The position numbers were made by a program, and so were the translations under genes. DNA of 64,000 nucleotides from Asterella californica (lineage: Eukaryota > Streptophyta > Marchantiopsida > Marchantiales > Aytoniaceae), in NCBI GenBank assembly GCA_036924285.1, contig JAYKYS010000016.1:992001-1056000 (forward strand), in the 5' to 3' direction. Positions within the stretch are counted from its first letter, which is position 1. Each line of letters starts with the position of its first letter. Below, in pieces: positions 21,947-33,652 of this stretch. Under the pieces are notes generated by a model that saw nothing but the letters and a program-made list of their open reading frames with translations, ran no database searches and was not told the origin of the DNA.

Positions 21947-24250
21947 ATGGACATTGAAGGGTTGGGTCATTACGTAGATGAGGCTTCTACTTCTGGAGAG
22001 GCTCCAAAGGTGACCAAGCTTTCACGGTCTGGGAGGTATTTGGCTACTAATCTGTTGTGAGGTTGCTAGATCAGTTTGACGAGAAGAACATATCAAAGTA
22101 CCTAAAGTACTATTCCCGAGAAATAGAGTTGAGTAAGGTGCCAGAAAGAGAGATGGTGAGTACATTTGAGCTTGCTGTCGTACCTGAGCTACGAGAGCAT
22201 GTGAAAGACATCATCCGATCTCATGGTGCTACATGGGAAGGATTTACTCTTCAAGAAGAATATTCTTTAGAGGATGCAGACCGAGTGACTAAGAAGTCAT
22301 TCATGGAGTGGGTAAACAAATCCAACAAAGGGCTTGTTGCCACAGAGCTATTTTGGGAATTTGAGAGACAATTCCTTCAGTTGTCTCGGATGGAGAAGCT
22401 CACATTGGAGAACGACAAGGTGGAGTTGTTTCTGCAAGCAGCTAACAATGAATTACAAAAGGAGTTGGAGCTACTTTTGGAAGATAGTATGGAAGATAAC
22501 GGACTCACAACTAACTGGAGAAAAGTCTCTGAAGCAGTGAGTGTACTTGCCAAACGAGAGTACCGGAGAGGGAAGGTGGTGGTAAGACAAGAAGAGAGAC
22601 CACCACCGATCATACTACCTCATAGGCAACCAATGGTACCTAATGTGCAAACACCTATTGTGCATGTACCTCAAGTTCCACTTCCTACTGTTCTTGTCTC
22701 GAAAGTTGTACTGCAAAAAGATGCTATGGAAGAGTTGGTAAAAAGGATGAGGGACTTGCAGATCAAGTTAGCAAGGTTGGAAGAGAAGGGAGGAGCACAT
22801 GATACCAGACTTGCTCCTAAGCAAGATTATGTACAAAGATGCATTTGGTGTGATAGTTCTGATCATGCTAGAAGAGAATGTGGTGATTTTGCCAAAACTC
22901 TACGAGATGGTGTAGTCTATTGGAACGAAAGAAAGATTGTTTTGAAAGATAATGGAGAGATTCTTAGAACCAACTACGAGAAAGGAGGAATGAAGCAAGT
23001 ACTGGAGGAGTATCTATCTCAGCATGCTAATACGTCGGTAGAAGCTGCTACTTATGGAGTTGAGGTAGTACGAGAAAGAAGTGCTTCTAGGAAGCATGGA
23101 GATACTCTTGATATGTGGAGTCACGCGGTAAGACGAACAAAAAGAGTAAAATGGCAAAGGAGGAGTTGCTCAGAACAGCCACGGCAATCAGGGGTGCTAC
23201 TGGATGGGATGATCTTGTGGATACAATATCTGTACATGCTTATTTGACGAAGAGCCAACATGAGGCTCTCATGGAAGAGAAGCGCAAACGAGATGAAACA
23301 GGCCCTAGCAAAGAGAGAGCAGCTCCCAAGAGACAAACAAGAGGAGAAAAGTTCAGACCGGAGATTATACCTCTACCAGAGGAGACTATGGAAGAGTTCA
23401 TATCCTCTACTCCTGAAAAGTCAGAGAAGAGCAGAGGTAAGGAGAAAGGTAAATCTCCTTCATACAAGCTTCAGTCTGATAATGAAGCTGCTACGGATCT
23501 GAAAAGAGTGCTAGAAGAAAAAGTATTCAATGCCAAGATCAAGTTTACCTTGCGAGAAGTTCTTGGGATTGCCAAGAAGGAGTTTCACGATGTCATTATT
23601 GACACCATCAAACGGAAAAGACAATTGGCAAGAGAAACCGCTGTGTCTAATGCATTAGACACAAGGATATCAAAAGAGAAAGAGTTAGAACTAGCTCAAT
23701 GCTGCATCAATTGCAAGGTTCGGTTTGAAGATGATAGTGATGACAAAGTCTCTAGTCATTACACTAGAGGACATTGGACTAGAGCTACTACCAAAGTCTT
23801 AGTGAAAATAAGAGAGATGACAGATCCGGTGGTTGCTCTCATTGATCATGGATCAGAGATCAATATTGTCTCTAAGGACATCTACAAGCAAGGTAGATGA
23901 CTTGTTGATATAGATCATGGTTGGATGATCAGAACAGCGAACAACACACGAGGAGAACTCTATGGAGCTTTCCTGATGTGAGAGTGAAGATTGGAGATGT
24001 AACTATTGAATAAAACTTCTTTGTTCAAGATAGTACATCATACCTTGTGATACTCGGTCAACTTTACATTACAATTATGAGGATGGAGACCAAGGTTTTG
24101 GATGATGGATCTGCTTATGCGCGGATCAGAAGTCAGGATGGCAAGAGAGCGGTACAATTTCTAACTGTATCGGCAAACCACGAGCGGAACAAAGATTATC
24201 TGAGGGGTGACTCCTTGCCTAAGGTCATAGAGGAGTTCAAGGATTTTTGA
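21947..24250 (+). pseudogene. gag: Gag-protease of element B, frameshifted
   Basis: An ATG in a strong context (GCCACCATGG) at 21947 starts a frame whose first ~30 codons differ from A. The frame breaks near 22045, then the Gag body resumes (DEKNISKYLKYYSREIE, VPELREHVKD). The zinc knuckle CIWCDSSDHARREC is encoded near 22840. A frameshift near 23130 is followed by the linker and protease motif ALIDHGSEINIV near 23840. A TGA at 23898 stands where A has TGG, and further lesions follow before the C-terminal block RMETKVLDDGSAYARIR to 24250. It is about the same length as Gag of A and non-functional. Confidence 0.88.
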
Positions 24251-25827
24251 CAAGTACTACTATAGAGCGAGGACATAGTGGTACACTAGAGAAGGTACTC
24301 TCGCTAGAGAAAGAAACTGCTTTTTGTACAAGAGTTGTGAGATTTTTTGGGAGTGGATTTGCTACACACACACGACTTGCTGACTTGTAGAAGTGGGAGC
24401 AGAAGGTTGTGCGAAAACTGAAAAAGACCTAAAGAGAGTTGGTGTGCTGGAAGAGGATGATAAGATAGAAAGTATTTATTTGGAGTTAGGATTGGGAGAT
24501 TTCATCGATGAGCTTGCTATGGATGAGCAAGAAGATGAGAATCATGTGGTGGAAGTACACTCTAGGGAGCTCTATACAACTATAGAGTCATTCTTAGATC
24601 CTGAAGTTAGAGTTGATACTAGGTACAAAACGGTAGACAAGAAGGTAAAACCTGTTGCTCAACCATTATCTAGTGATTCTAACCAGCGAGTCCTACAATC
24701 TTCGAAGGAGAAAAGCTTGAGAGATCGTAGTCGGGTTGGTCACAAGTTCACAGAAGTTACGCTCAAGGAGTTAAAGGTTGGTTCTGCAGATTTTCTTTTA
24801 CTTGTGGAGGAGAATAAGTTTAGGAAGATGTTAACTAAGCACGGGAAAGCTTTTGCTTTTGAAGCCTCAGAAATCGAATGTGTAGATCTTAGCATTGTGA
24901 CACCAGTGATCATATTCACAGTTCCACATGCTCCTTGGGACTTGAGGCCAATTCTTGTACCTAGAGCGCATCTACGGAAGCTCCTAAAACTCTTGAAGGA
25001 GAAGATGCAGATGAAGATCTTGGAACCATCATTTGTATCATACTCTAGTCGTTGGTTTACAGTACCAAAGAAGAATGGTGCATTACGATTCATCCAAGAT
25101 ATGCAACCTGTGAATCAAGTGACCATCAGAAATACAGGCATAGGACCTATCGTGGGAGAGTTTGCTGAAGCGTTCGCTGGAAGGGCTATTTAGCCTATAG
25201 GAGATTACTCTGGATACGATCAGTTTCAACTTGCTGAACAGAGTAGAGATATCACCACCATGAGGACACCGTTGGGGTTGGTTAGAATGTGCACACTATC
25301 ACAAGGAGCAACAAACTCGGTAGCGCATATGATGAACGGGATGAACAAGATTCTCCATGAGTTCATTCTTGAGAAGACCATGCCTTTCTTGGATGACATT
25401 CCAATTAAGGGATGCGTTGAGGAGGAAAAAGATGAGACAATAGATCAGAAAGGGTGTAGAAACTTCGTTGCTGATCACATTTCAGATTGTGATAAAATCT
25501 TATCACGACTTGAAGAGACGCACTTGACACTATCAGGTGCCAAGTCTTCATTTGGAGTGCGAGAAGTTGTGATTGTGGGACACTTATGTGGATGGTTTGG
25601 ACGCAAACCTGATCCTGGTAAAGTGGATGTCATACAGCGGATGAAGGATGCTTGTAGTTCAACAACAGAAGGGAGAAGGTTTCTTGGAGCTTGTGTCTTC
25701 GATCATGTATGGATTCCACATTTTGCACATGTGGCTGATCCTCTTTATGATCTGTTGAGAAAGCACAAGAGGTTTGCATGGGATGAGAGACATACTGAGA
25801 CGATTCAGAGATTGAAGCAGTTGTTAT
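24242..25827 (+). pseudogene. pol: Pol of element B, first part (spacer and RT)
   Basis: In the -1 frame relative to gag: the spacer (from 24393, broken by a stop at 24388), then RT with VPKKNGALRFIQDMQPVN, a stop and small deletion around 25194-25206 where A has YSMGDLYSGYD, then LSQGATNSVAHMM, the catalytic FLDDIPIKG near 25390 and the RT thumb ending at LKQLL. The reading frame is cut at 25827 by insertion C and resumes at 31675. The gag-pol overlap reads GGATTTT rather than GGGTTTT. Confidence 0.88.
25823..25827 (+). repeat. Target-site duplication of C, left copy (GTTAT)
   Basis: GTTAT immediately precedes the TGTGGTGCCC terminus of C and is repeated exactly at 31670-31674 after its ...CACTACA terminus. 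Removing C and one GTTAT restores the RT/RNase H reading frame region of element B. Confidence 0.93.
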
Positions 25828-28800
25828 TGTGGTGCCCACAAATTACAGGATTCACGAATTTTTGAAATTTTTAAGATTAATAACTTGTTTGTATAACTGA
25901 AGAAGCGTTGTTACTTAAGATTACGGCTTCCTTAGCAGGAAGATGATCTTAAGGACTGTTTTGTAATATTAAGTTGACTTCTGCGGAAGACGACCGTCTT
26001 CCAAAGAGCGTCTTCTCGGTGGTGTCTTCGGAAGACGGCAGAAGATGGAAGACGGCGGAAGACACGCATCTTCCGGAAGACGGCAACCATGGAAGCTTAA
26101 CCACGTAAGGAGTAGGTGCACCTACCAGGTAGCACCGAATCGGTTAGGTAGGTCAGGAGGGTCGAAACCCTAAACTGCGGGGAAGATGCGCAGGAAGCGC
26201 ATTAGCGTAGAAACCTACCTGCTTCCCGCATCAAGAGATTGGAGAACGAGAAGATCGATTTGGGCAGCGAGTTGATTTGAGTGAGGAAATCAGCGAGTGA
26301 AATCGAGAGAGGTTAGGATCGATTCGAAGCTAAAAGAAGGGCGAAGTCGAATTGCTGAGCGCAGAAGAGTGTCGAGCTGAAGACGGTTTTCTGTGAGCTC
26401 CCGGAAGCTGACATTGGAGGGTGACTGAGTAGAATCGAAGGTGGAGTTGAGGCGTAGTCAGAAGCTGACCGCGGAAGTAGCCTTGTGGGGTCGCATTGGA
26501 GCGAGAACCAGAGACAAAAGCGCGCGGAAGATCGAAGACAGCTCGGGAAGTCGACAGAAGACAGTAGAGGTTCTTCACATGTTCTCTTCCCTTCCCCACT
26601 GCTTCTCGTCTTTGGTTGGTATTCCCCGCGCTTCCCCGATTGTTTGCAGGTAGCCTGATCGAACAATCCCCCATCCCTATTTTCCTATTGTGACATTGGG
26701 CGCGGAAGCGCTGTCCAATTTCTGTTCGACATCTTCCTGCTTCTTCCCGAGTTCAATTCGAGCTTCCCTACTCTTAGCCCTCAAATTGGAGATCCTAGCT
26801 ATCAATTTCCCTACCCTACCATCCCTCTACCTCCGAAACCTTGACCAGAAGACGCTTCGGAAGATTGGAACATCTTCGGAAGACTGTCTTCGGAAAACGC
26901 TTCAGTAGCTTGATTGTCTTCGAAAGTCGACTGTGCACAATTCGTATCAAGAGTGGATTTGCTTTGCTTTTGTGATAAGAGAGGCTTGGTACGAATGCAG
27001 AGTGGCTTGGTGAGTTGTTTTGTTATTTCGAGAAGTTGGAAGTCGGAAACTAAGCCTGTGCCTCTCGGTCTTCCAAGCTTCTCAAATCCACATCTTCCTA
27101 GAGAGACTAGAAGACTGGAAGGGCTGGCAAAATGTGCGAGAAGACGTGAGGGTCCATTTCGGGTCTCTTCTGTCCGATCCATAGCAGCCCATTCCTTCTT
27201 CTTCCCGAACTTAGGAGAGAGTCGTGAGAAGTCTTGCTGGCAAAATCTGGAGAGAATGGTCGAGGGTCATGTCTTCCGACCAAGCAGCAAGCTTCTTCTG
27301 AGTGTGTATGAGAGGTGAGAAGTCAGAAGAACCGAGTGCAATTGTCTTGAGTTTGTTGTGAGGATAGATTGCGCGTAGGAAGAAGAAGACAGGTGAGACC
27401 AGTGAAGGGAAGCCTGACTTCGGGAGGTCTTCCGAAAAAAACATTGAATCGGAAGCTGTCATGGGAGTCTTCCCAGAGGCCACTGTCACCACAGGAGCCC
27501 GCAACCATCTTTTGAACCTGTTATGCACGCTACGTTTCGCGAATCTTGTATCTTCTGATAGGAAGTAGGATGTAATGCAAGGTGGGTTGTCTTCTTAAGA
27601 ATCCATGCGAGGCCTTGCTTAGTTAGGATTGTTTAGATATAGCTCGGAAGACGAGAGCTATCTAGGAAGTACTGTTAGAATCTTGGAAGACGGAGTAGTT
27701 GTCTTCTGGAAGACTAGTTTCGTCTTCTGAGAAGTAGAAGCTAGACTGTGGGCACTTGGGAAGGACGGAGCCTTTGGCTCACAGTAAGTGCGTGTGACTT
27801 AGTGCAACAGATCTTCCAGTATGTCGATGCATCCTCGAGGATTGGTGTTACCGGCAGCAGAGTTGGTCGAGGTCACACCCTTCCTCAAGGAGTTGGGTCT
27901 CGACTTCTTCCTATGGGATTGGAACCTTGCCGACCAGGGACTTCTGGAGGAGGTTTGGACAACATTATCGTCTTGCAACCGTGTACCTGCGAGGGCAGGA
28001 GTAGCTCAAGGAAGACCATCTTCCTGGACTGAAGATTGGTGGCGCAGGGTCTTCCACAGACCAAAATCCGAGGACCGAGGGTATTGGCTCGAGAAGAAGA
28101 TCTTGCCCAAGATCGTGAGTGAGTGGCATGTGCCTGGAAGCACAACTTGCCTCTTCCTGGAGGACAGGCAGGGAAGGAACGGATGGAAGATCGAATCTTA
28201 CCGGGAGCCGAAGAAGCGACTTCTGGCGAAGCTGTTTCTGCATCTCTTTTCCAAGAGGAAAGCGCAGAAGACGAGGTACCTTGGAGATCAGGACGCAGAG
28301 TTCCTGAAAGCAGTGTGGGATGAGGAAGTGCCCGTCAACTGGGCTCATTCTTCCACATATATGTACAGGCGGAGCTAGCGTACTTGAGTATCCCGGCGAG
28401 AGGACACTTGACACCTTTTCTCTATTACTTGTATGTAGCCATGGGGGACCTCACGAAAGGACAGTTGGTGAAGTATGGGCCGACAGCGCAACCTGAGACG
28501 AAGAAGGAGACCTCGGAAGAAGACGACCGAGCAGCAGCCGCAACTCTCCCTCCCACTCTGATGCTGCAGCTGAGGCCCGGCTCTCATCAGAAGACGCTTC
28601 TGGTGAGAGAAGACGACTCCAGTGGGTCGGAAGACGACACGTCTCTGAGGAAGATGGGCCCTAGAAGTGTACCTAGGAAGACCGTCTCCCTCATACATTC
28701 GGGATCGGAGTTTGACTCGGAGGAAGAACTGCTGAGTACCCGACCGGAGCAGAAGATCGCTTCTGCCACACCAGGGAGTCTTCCGAAGACTCCAGAAGAC

Positions 28801-31669
28801 GTAGGATGGATGGATACTCCTACTGCGATGCGCGGAAGCGCAGTGAAGAGGACCGCTTCTACCATGGGGAGAGATCTTCCACCCCGGAAGATGAGAAGAG
28901 TAGCTTCTTCCCGTGTGCAGAAGTTGAAGACCATTGCGGTGGAAGAGGCATCCTTGCCTCTAGAAGACAAGGTCGCCACCTCCTATTGTGGAGATGACCC
29001 TGTCTTCCGCAAGAAGAAGACTGGAAGAGTTCAGCGCCTTCTTCCACGCAGAGATCCAACCAGCTATGGAGTTGCTGGAGAAGGAGAGCGAATGCTCAGG
29101 AGAAGCCCTTGCAGCCTGGATTCCGTCTGCGCACCTTGATGCGTCGGGAAGAAGACCAGGAGAAGAAAGAAGTGCTGGAAGCTAGTCTCCGCACCACGGA
29201 GAAGCTCGCAGCGAGGTACAAGGCGGAAGCAGCCGCTTCTGCCAAGGAGCTGACCCAACTGAGGAAGAGCAACCAGGAGTTCCAGGCGCGTTTACAGCAG
29301 CGCGACCAGGAGGTTCTCCGAGTGCGGGGGAAGATCATCGTCCTCGTAGAAGAGAGGACAACATGGAAGATGCAGCGGGAAGCCGCAGAAGTGCGAGTTG
29401 CAGCCGAGAAATGCAGCGGGAAGCCGCAGAAGTGCGAGTTGCAGCCGAGAAGATGCAGCGGGAAGCAGCGGAAGCTCGTGCACAGGAGATGCTAGCACAA
29501 TCGGTGGAAGCACTTCGGAAGAAGTTCAACTTCATCGCGGGTAGGAAGTTGCTTACCCTGGCTAGAGACTGGGACGAGGAGTCTAGAGCGAGGTTGGTCG
29601 AGTGCAAGGAGAGCATGTTCAGGTATTTGGATCGGCAGATAGAGGGAGTGAAGACACTCTATGGTCTTCCCTTGACTCCGCCACCTGCAACCGCATCTTC
29701 CCAAGCTCCAGCACCATCGACAGGATCCGAATTGGAGAAGGAGGAGTTCGACCTCGCTGTCCACTTGGTAGTGACCGCGTTGGAAGCCGAGGAGACACCG
29801 GAAGATGTCCCGGAAGACAGGATGTCTTCTGGAAGACAGAAAGAAGAACCGTCTTCTCAGGTATTCCGCGTGGAGGAAGCGACTTCCCCAGACCCCTATG
29901 AGGTCGCCATGGTCCCTAGTGCCGCACGAATACCTCAGAAGAGCGAGGAAGCACCACTCGACCCAGCTTCCCAGAAGATGCTTCCGTCTTCCGAAGCAGA
30001 AGCAGAAGCCGAGGAAGAAGCAGCAGCAGCGACAGCAAGGCCAGCACAGAAAGATGAGGAGGAAGCCACCTCAGTGACACCCGAGGTAATCGCAGGGCTT
30101 TCTAGCTTATCAGAAGCCGCATTAGGAGCTCCGATAGAGGCAGATCAGGTAGAGATTGCCACCGAGCAATCAGAGTAGATAGTAACCGAAATTGACAATT
30201 TCGGATTTAGTAGGCACCGAACATGCTATCTTAAGGGTGGCAGTTTTCAATGTAAAATTAGCTAGGCAGCCATGTGGCGGAGTAGGAAGCAGGAACAAGA
30301 ACAGAAAAGAGAAACCGTTTGCACGTGGAGGGGCAGCTTTTCTCTCCCTGGTGTGGTTCCTTCTGTTCTCTTGTGGTGGATGCATAAGTAGGATCGAAGA
30401 GTAGGAAATCTAGTTCGTTAGTGACACACACTACACCCGATGTTAGAGACATACGAATAGTCGAGGATTATACTGGAAGGGTCTGCATGCTTGTTACCAG
30501 CAGTGGTTCGAGAATGTAGATAGAGGTAGTGGACAGTTTAGGAACAGAGAACGGCATCCTCGTGTAGTCCTGTTGGCTAGACTGTTGTGTCGAGGAATAG
30601 ACGCATGAAGTAGAGGGAGTGAGCTTCCCAATGCCAATGAGACATCTTCTCGGGGAATGGATTGCTGATTTGAGTGCAGAAGCTTAATTCGTGTCTTATG
30701 GTGGTGGGTTCCTTGAATTTACTCCCAATTGTGCATGGGAAGTGTTCTCCTTGAGTGGCGGTGACTGTCAGCAGTGGTGGAAGTGCAGCTTGGCTCGTTC
30801 AGTGGAGCACTTAGGATCCACGTACATATGGTCTTATGGGTAAGAGATCCCAGATGAGAGAGTAGTCGGAGCAGCGAAGAGAAGAAGAAAGAAGCCTTCT
30901 TCCCACCACAGAAGACGACATCCTCAAGTAGAAGACGGTGCAACCGTACGCATGTTTGTTGTATTCCTCCCCAAATTATTACAAGCAGGGATGGCTTGTT
31001 AGTCATGATCCGGACTAGAAGCCTGTCGAAATCTTAATTTCCTCTTTTCCTCTTGTTTGGATTTTCCCTTCTTCCCCATCTTCCCTCATCTTCCCCATCT
31101 TCTTACCTTCTTCTAGTGAGCTTCCGAGACTTCTATTGAGCTTCCGTGAAGGTGAATGTCGTTGTAGTGCTGCAGGAAGACCATTTTCGTAGGCAGAAGC
31201 CTGGGAAGGCTACAGGGGGCATACACCCTGTGATTAATCTAACCCGTTGGAATGTGAGTGCGAGAGTAAGGTGTAACAGCCGTACTAGTCGACTTCTGCG
31301 AAGCAGGACAGTCTTCTGGAGGTGTGAGAAGCCGAGTTGAACCCTCAGAAGCCGAGAATTGCTTCGGGAAGACGGTACTGAGAAGATCGGAAGAAGTGAC
31401 CTGGAAGCAGGAAGCGTGTCTTCCCGAGCTTCTCTGTGAACAGTTGTGTGATATTTTAGTTAGTAGTTGTTTGTTTAGATCCAGAGCACCTTTTGGCGTG
31501 TCTGGAAGACGTGTGGTTTTGTGAGAAGACGGGATTTCCAGACAAAACCCGCGTGTTTGTGTGTTTGAACAGATCTTAGAACTTAGAGCAGCGTTACTTG
31601 TGCAAATCCTCTGTGGGAACGATATCTTGTATACTAAATGAGCAAAAGGAGTAATCTTGCGACACTACA
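25828..31669 (+). mobile_element. Insertion C: 5.84-kb solo LTR carrying a gene
   Basis: The unit runs from TGTGGTGCCCAC to GACACTACA, is flanked by GTTAT on both sides and splits the pol of B. It has no direct terminal repeats, primer site, polypurine tract, gag or pol, so it is not a full element. Its 3' ~1.8 kb matches 34745-36497, and there the homologous sequence ends at the same CACTACA and is followed 18 bases later by a tRNA-Asp-type primer site. C is therefore best read as a solo LTR, in plus orientation, of a family with unusually long LTRs. It holds the ORF relic 27821-30178 in sense and is extremely rich in GAAGAC/GTCTTC. Confidence 0.82.
27821..30178 (+). pseudogene. LTR-borne gene relic: globular N-domain, acidic linker, coiled coil (LTR C)
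   Basis: Not a recognised family. ATG 27821 opens an N-domain with FLKELGLDFFLWDWNLADQG, SSWTEDWWRRVF, CLFLEDRQGRNGWKIESYRE and VWDEEVPVNWAH. A frame change near 28355 continues it as ELAYLSIPARGHLTPFLYYL. Next is a Ser/Glu/Asp-rich linker (28450-28980, REDDSSGSEDDTS). After changes of frame near 29000 and 29110 comes a long coiled coil (TEKLAARYKAEAAASAKEL, LQQRDQEVLRVRGK). A 42-base tandem duplication at 29370-29455 (MQREAAEVRVAAEK repeated) lost one base near 29411, shifting frame again. The C-terminus is Glu/Pro-rich to 30178. If intact it would be about 780 aa. Layout and N-domain blocks match the gene in LTR G. Pieces of the same gene recur at 34290-34740 (inverted), 34745-34996 and 49166-49330. 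Confidence 0.6.
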
Positions 31670-31674
31670 GTTAT
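31670..31674 (+). repeat. Target-site duplication of C, right copy (GTTAT)
   Basis: It is identical to 25823-25827 and follows directly after the terminal CACTACA of C. Confidence 0.93.
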
Positions 31675-33589
31675 CTTCTCCACATGTACTTCATCGTGTG
31701 AGTAATGAGGACAGCAAACTAGTGATACTTACTGTTGATACTAATCCGATAGTCATTGGATGGACGGTATGACATGATGATGAAGAAGAGAATCTGTGTT
31801 TGCAGTCAGATTTGGAGCAAAGGTGTTGAGTGAGCGACATAGAAACTATCCTCAAGTGAAGAGAGAGTTATGGGGAGTAGTTACAGTTATGAAAGCTGAA
31901 AATGACTATTTGATTGGAGCGTCAGTAGTAGTAGAAACAGATTGTTTGCCACTGTTAGGGATGATTACAAACTATAACACCCCTGATATTGCTATGCTAC
32001 ATTGGATTGCTTACATCAAGTCCTTAAATCCTGAGTTCAGACACATAGCGGGGAAGAACAACCCAGTAGCTGATATGTTGTCTCGTGCGAGGTATGAGGA
32101 TGAGGAAGAGATGGTAGAAGATACAAAAGACGTTGATACTATTGTTTTCTGTAGATCTCAAGGAGGTGAGAGTGAGCATTCAAAACTATTCATGGAGGAG
32201 CTATATGAAGGAGAATGGATAGACATAGGACGCTATCTAGGCTTGTTGACTAGACAACAAGGATGGAGTGATGCTCACTTTAAACAAATCAGGAGGAAGG
32301 CTTATAACTACTTGCTACAAAATGGTTATTTGTAGAAGCGAGTTAAGCAAGGTGCTAAGATGCCACAAAGGGTTGTGTGCAAGGTTGACATGCATAAGTT
32401 ACTCATGCAGGAGTTTCATGAGAGCTTGTGGGCAGAGCATAGAGGTATTTATGCCACCTTTACAAAACTGAAGGAGAGATATTGGTGGCGTAACATGTAC
32501 AGAGATTGTAGTTCAATTTGTGGAGACATGCCAAACTTGTCAAGAGTATTCAAGAATTCGGCATCGAGATGAGTTACATCTTACTTATCCATTTGTAATG
32601 CATTATAAGTGGGTAGTAGATCTTGTTATTATGCCAGTTGGTATATGACAGATGCGATACTTAGTTTTGGCACGTGAGGATTTGTCCAACCAAGTGGAAG
32701 GACGAGCCTTACGGACAAAATCCACGAAGGGAGTTTGCAAATTCTTGATAGAAGATGTGATTTTAGATATGGTTGTGTTAGAAAGATCACGGCTAATCGA
32801 GGGGAGCTAAACAATGATGAGGCTAAAGCGTTCTTCAAGAGGTGTGGTGTGAAGTTAGTTCTCACCACAACTTAAATCCGGAGGGTAATGCGAAGAGTGA
32901 AACAGGTCATCCTCCTATTGTGAAAGCTATTGTGAAAGCTTGCAAAGGGAAGGCAAGAGAATGACCAAGATTTCTTCCATTTGCATTATGGGCTGATCGT
33001 TGGACTCATAGTTCAGTCATTAGATATATGCCGGCGGAGTTGATGCAAGGACAGAAACCTATCATGCCAACTGAAGAGCACATACCCACTTGGAGTGTTC
33101 TATCTTGGGAGGATGGTATGTCTACAGAAGATCTTCTTGCTGTCATAATTCGTCAACTAGAGAGTAGACCTAAAGATGTAGAGATCGCATTGGAGAAGCT
33201 GAAAGAGGTGCGCTTGAAAAACAAGGACAAATTTGATAAACGTCACCGATTAAGGCCGAAGGAGATTAAAGAAGGAGATTGGGTGTTGGTCTAAGATAGT
33301 AGCTTGGACAACCAACATAGTGCGCTTAGAAAATTTCTGTAAGCGATGGTTTGGCCCGTATGTGGTTCTTGTCGTGCATGACAATGCCACATATTCACTA
33401 AGAGAGCTTGATAGAGCAAAGCTTAAGGTTCCCATTGCAGACAAGCGTGTGAAACTCTTCAAGAAGCGAGATGAAGAGATAAGCATGGAGGAAGTCGGAG
33501 CAGAGTTTGATCTCTTGGATGATGACGGAGAAGATTTGGATGACGAAGATATTGACAACATCAGTCAAGAGGACGAAGATATAGTATGA
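31675..33589 (+). pseudogene. pol: Pol of element B, second part (RNase H, integrase)
   Basis: It continues the frame interrupted at 25827. RNase H has LTVDTNP near 31735, KRELWG, ETDCLPL and NPVADMLSRARY. The integrase zinc finger (FHESLWAEHRGIYATF, KERYWWRNMY) and core fragments follow from 32340 to 33000 in broken frames. A recognisable C-terminal module (GDWVLV, RWFGPYVVLVVHDNATYSLREL) and an acidic tail end at 33589. Stops include 32333 and 33292. Homology to A runs throughout; it is inactive. Confidence 0.88.
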
Positions 33590-33640
33590 TGTCGACCACA
33601 ACTTCTGAGTGTTGGCGGATATCGAAAGATGCACAAGTTT

Positions 33641-33652
33641 AGAAGGGGTGGA
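33641..33652 (+). other. Polypurine tract of element B
   Basis: AGAAGGGGTGGA directly precedes the 3' LTR start TGTTGTG at 33653. Confidence 0.85.

Noticed and set aside
26313..27528. Several overlapping ORFs of 60-134 codons on both strands in the 5' part of C
   Set aside because: They overlap in many frames, have no family similarity and reflect the GAAGAC-rich composition with few stops.
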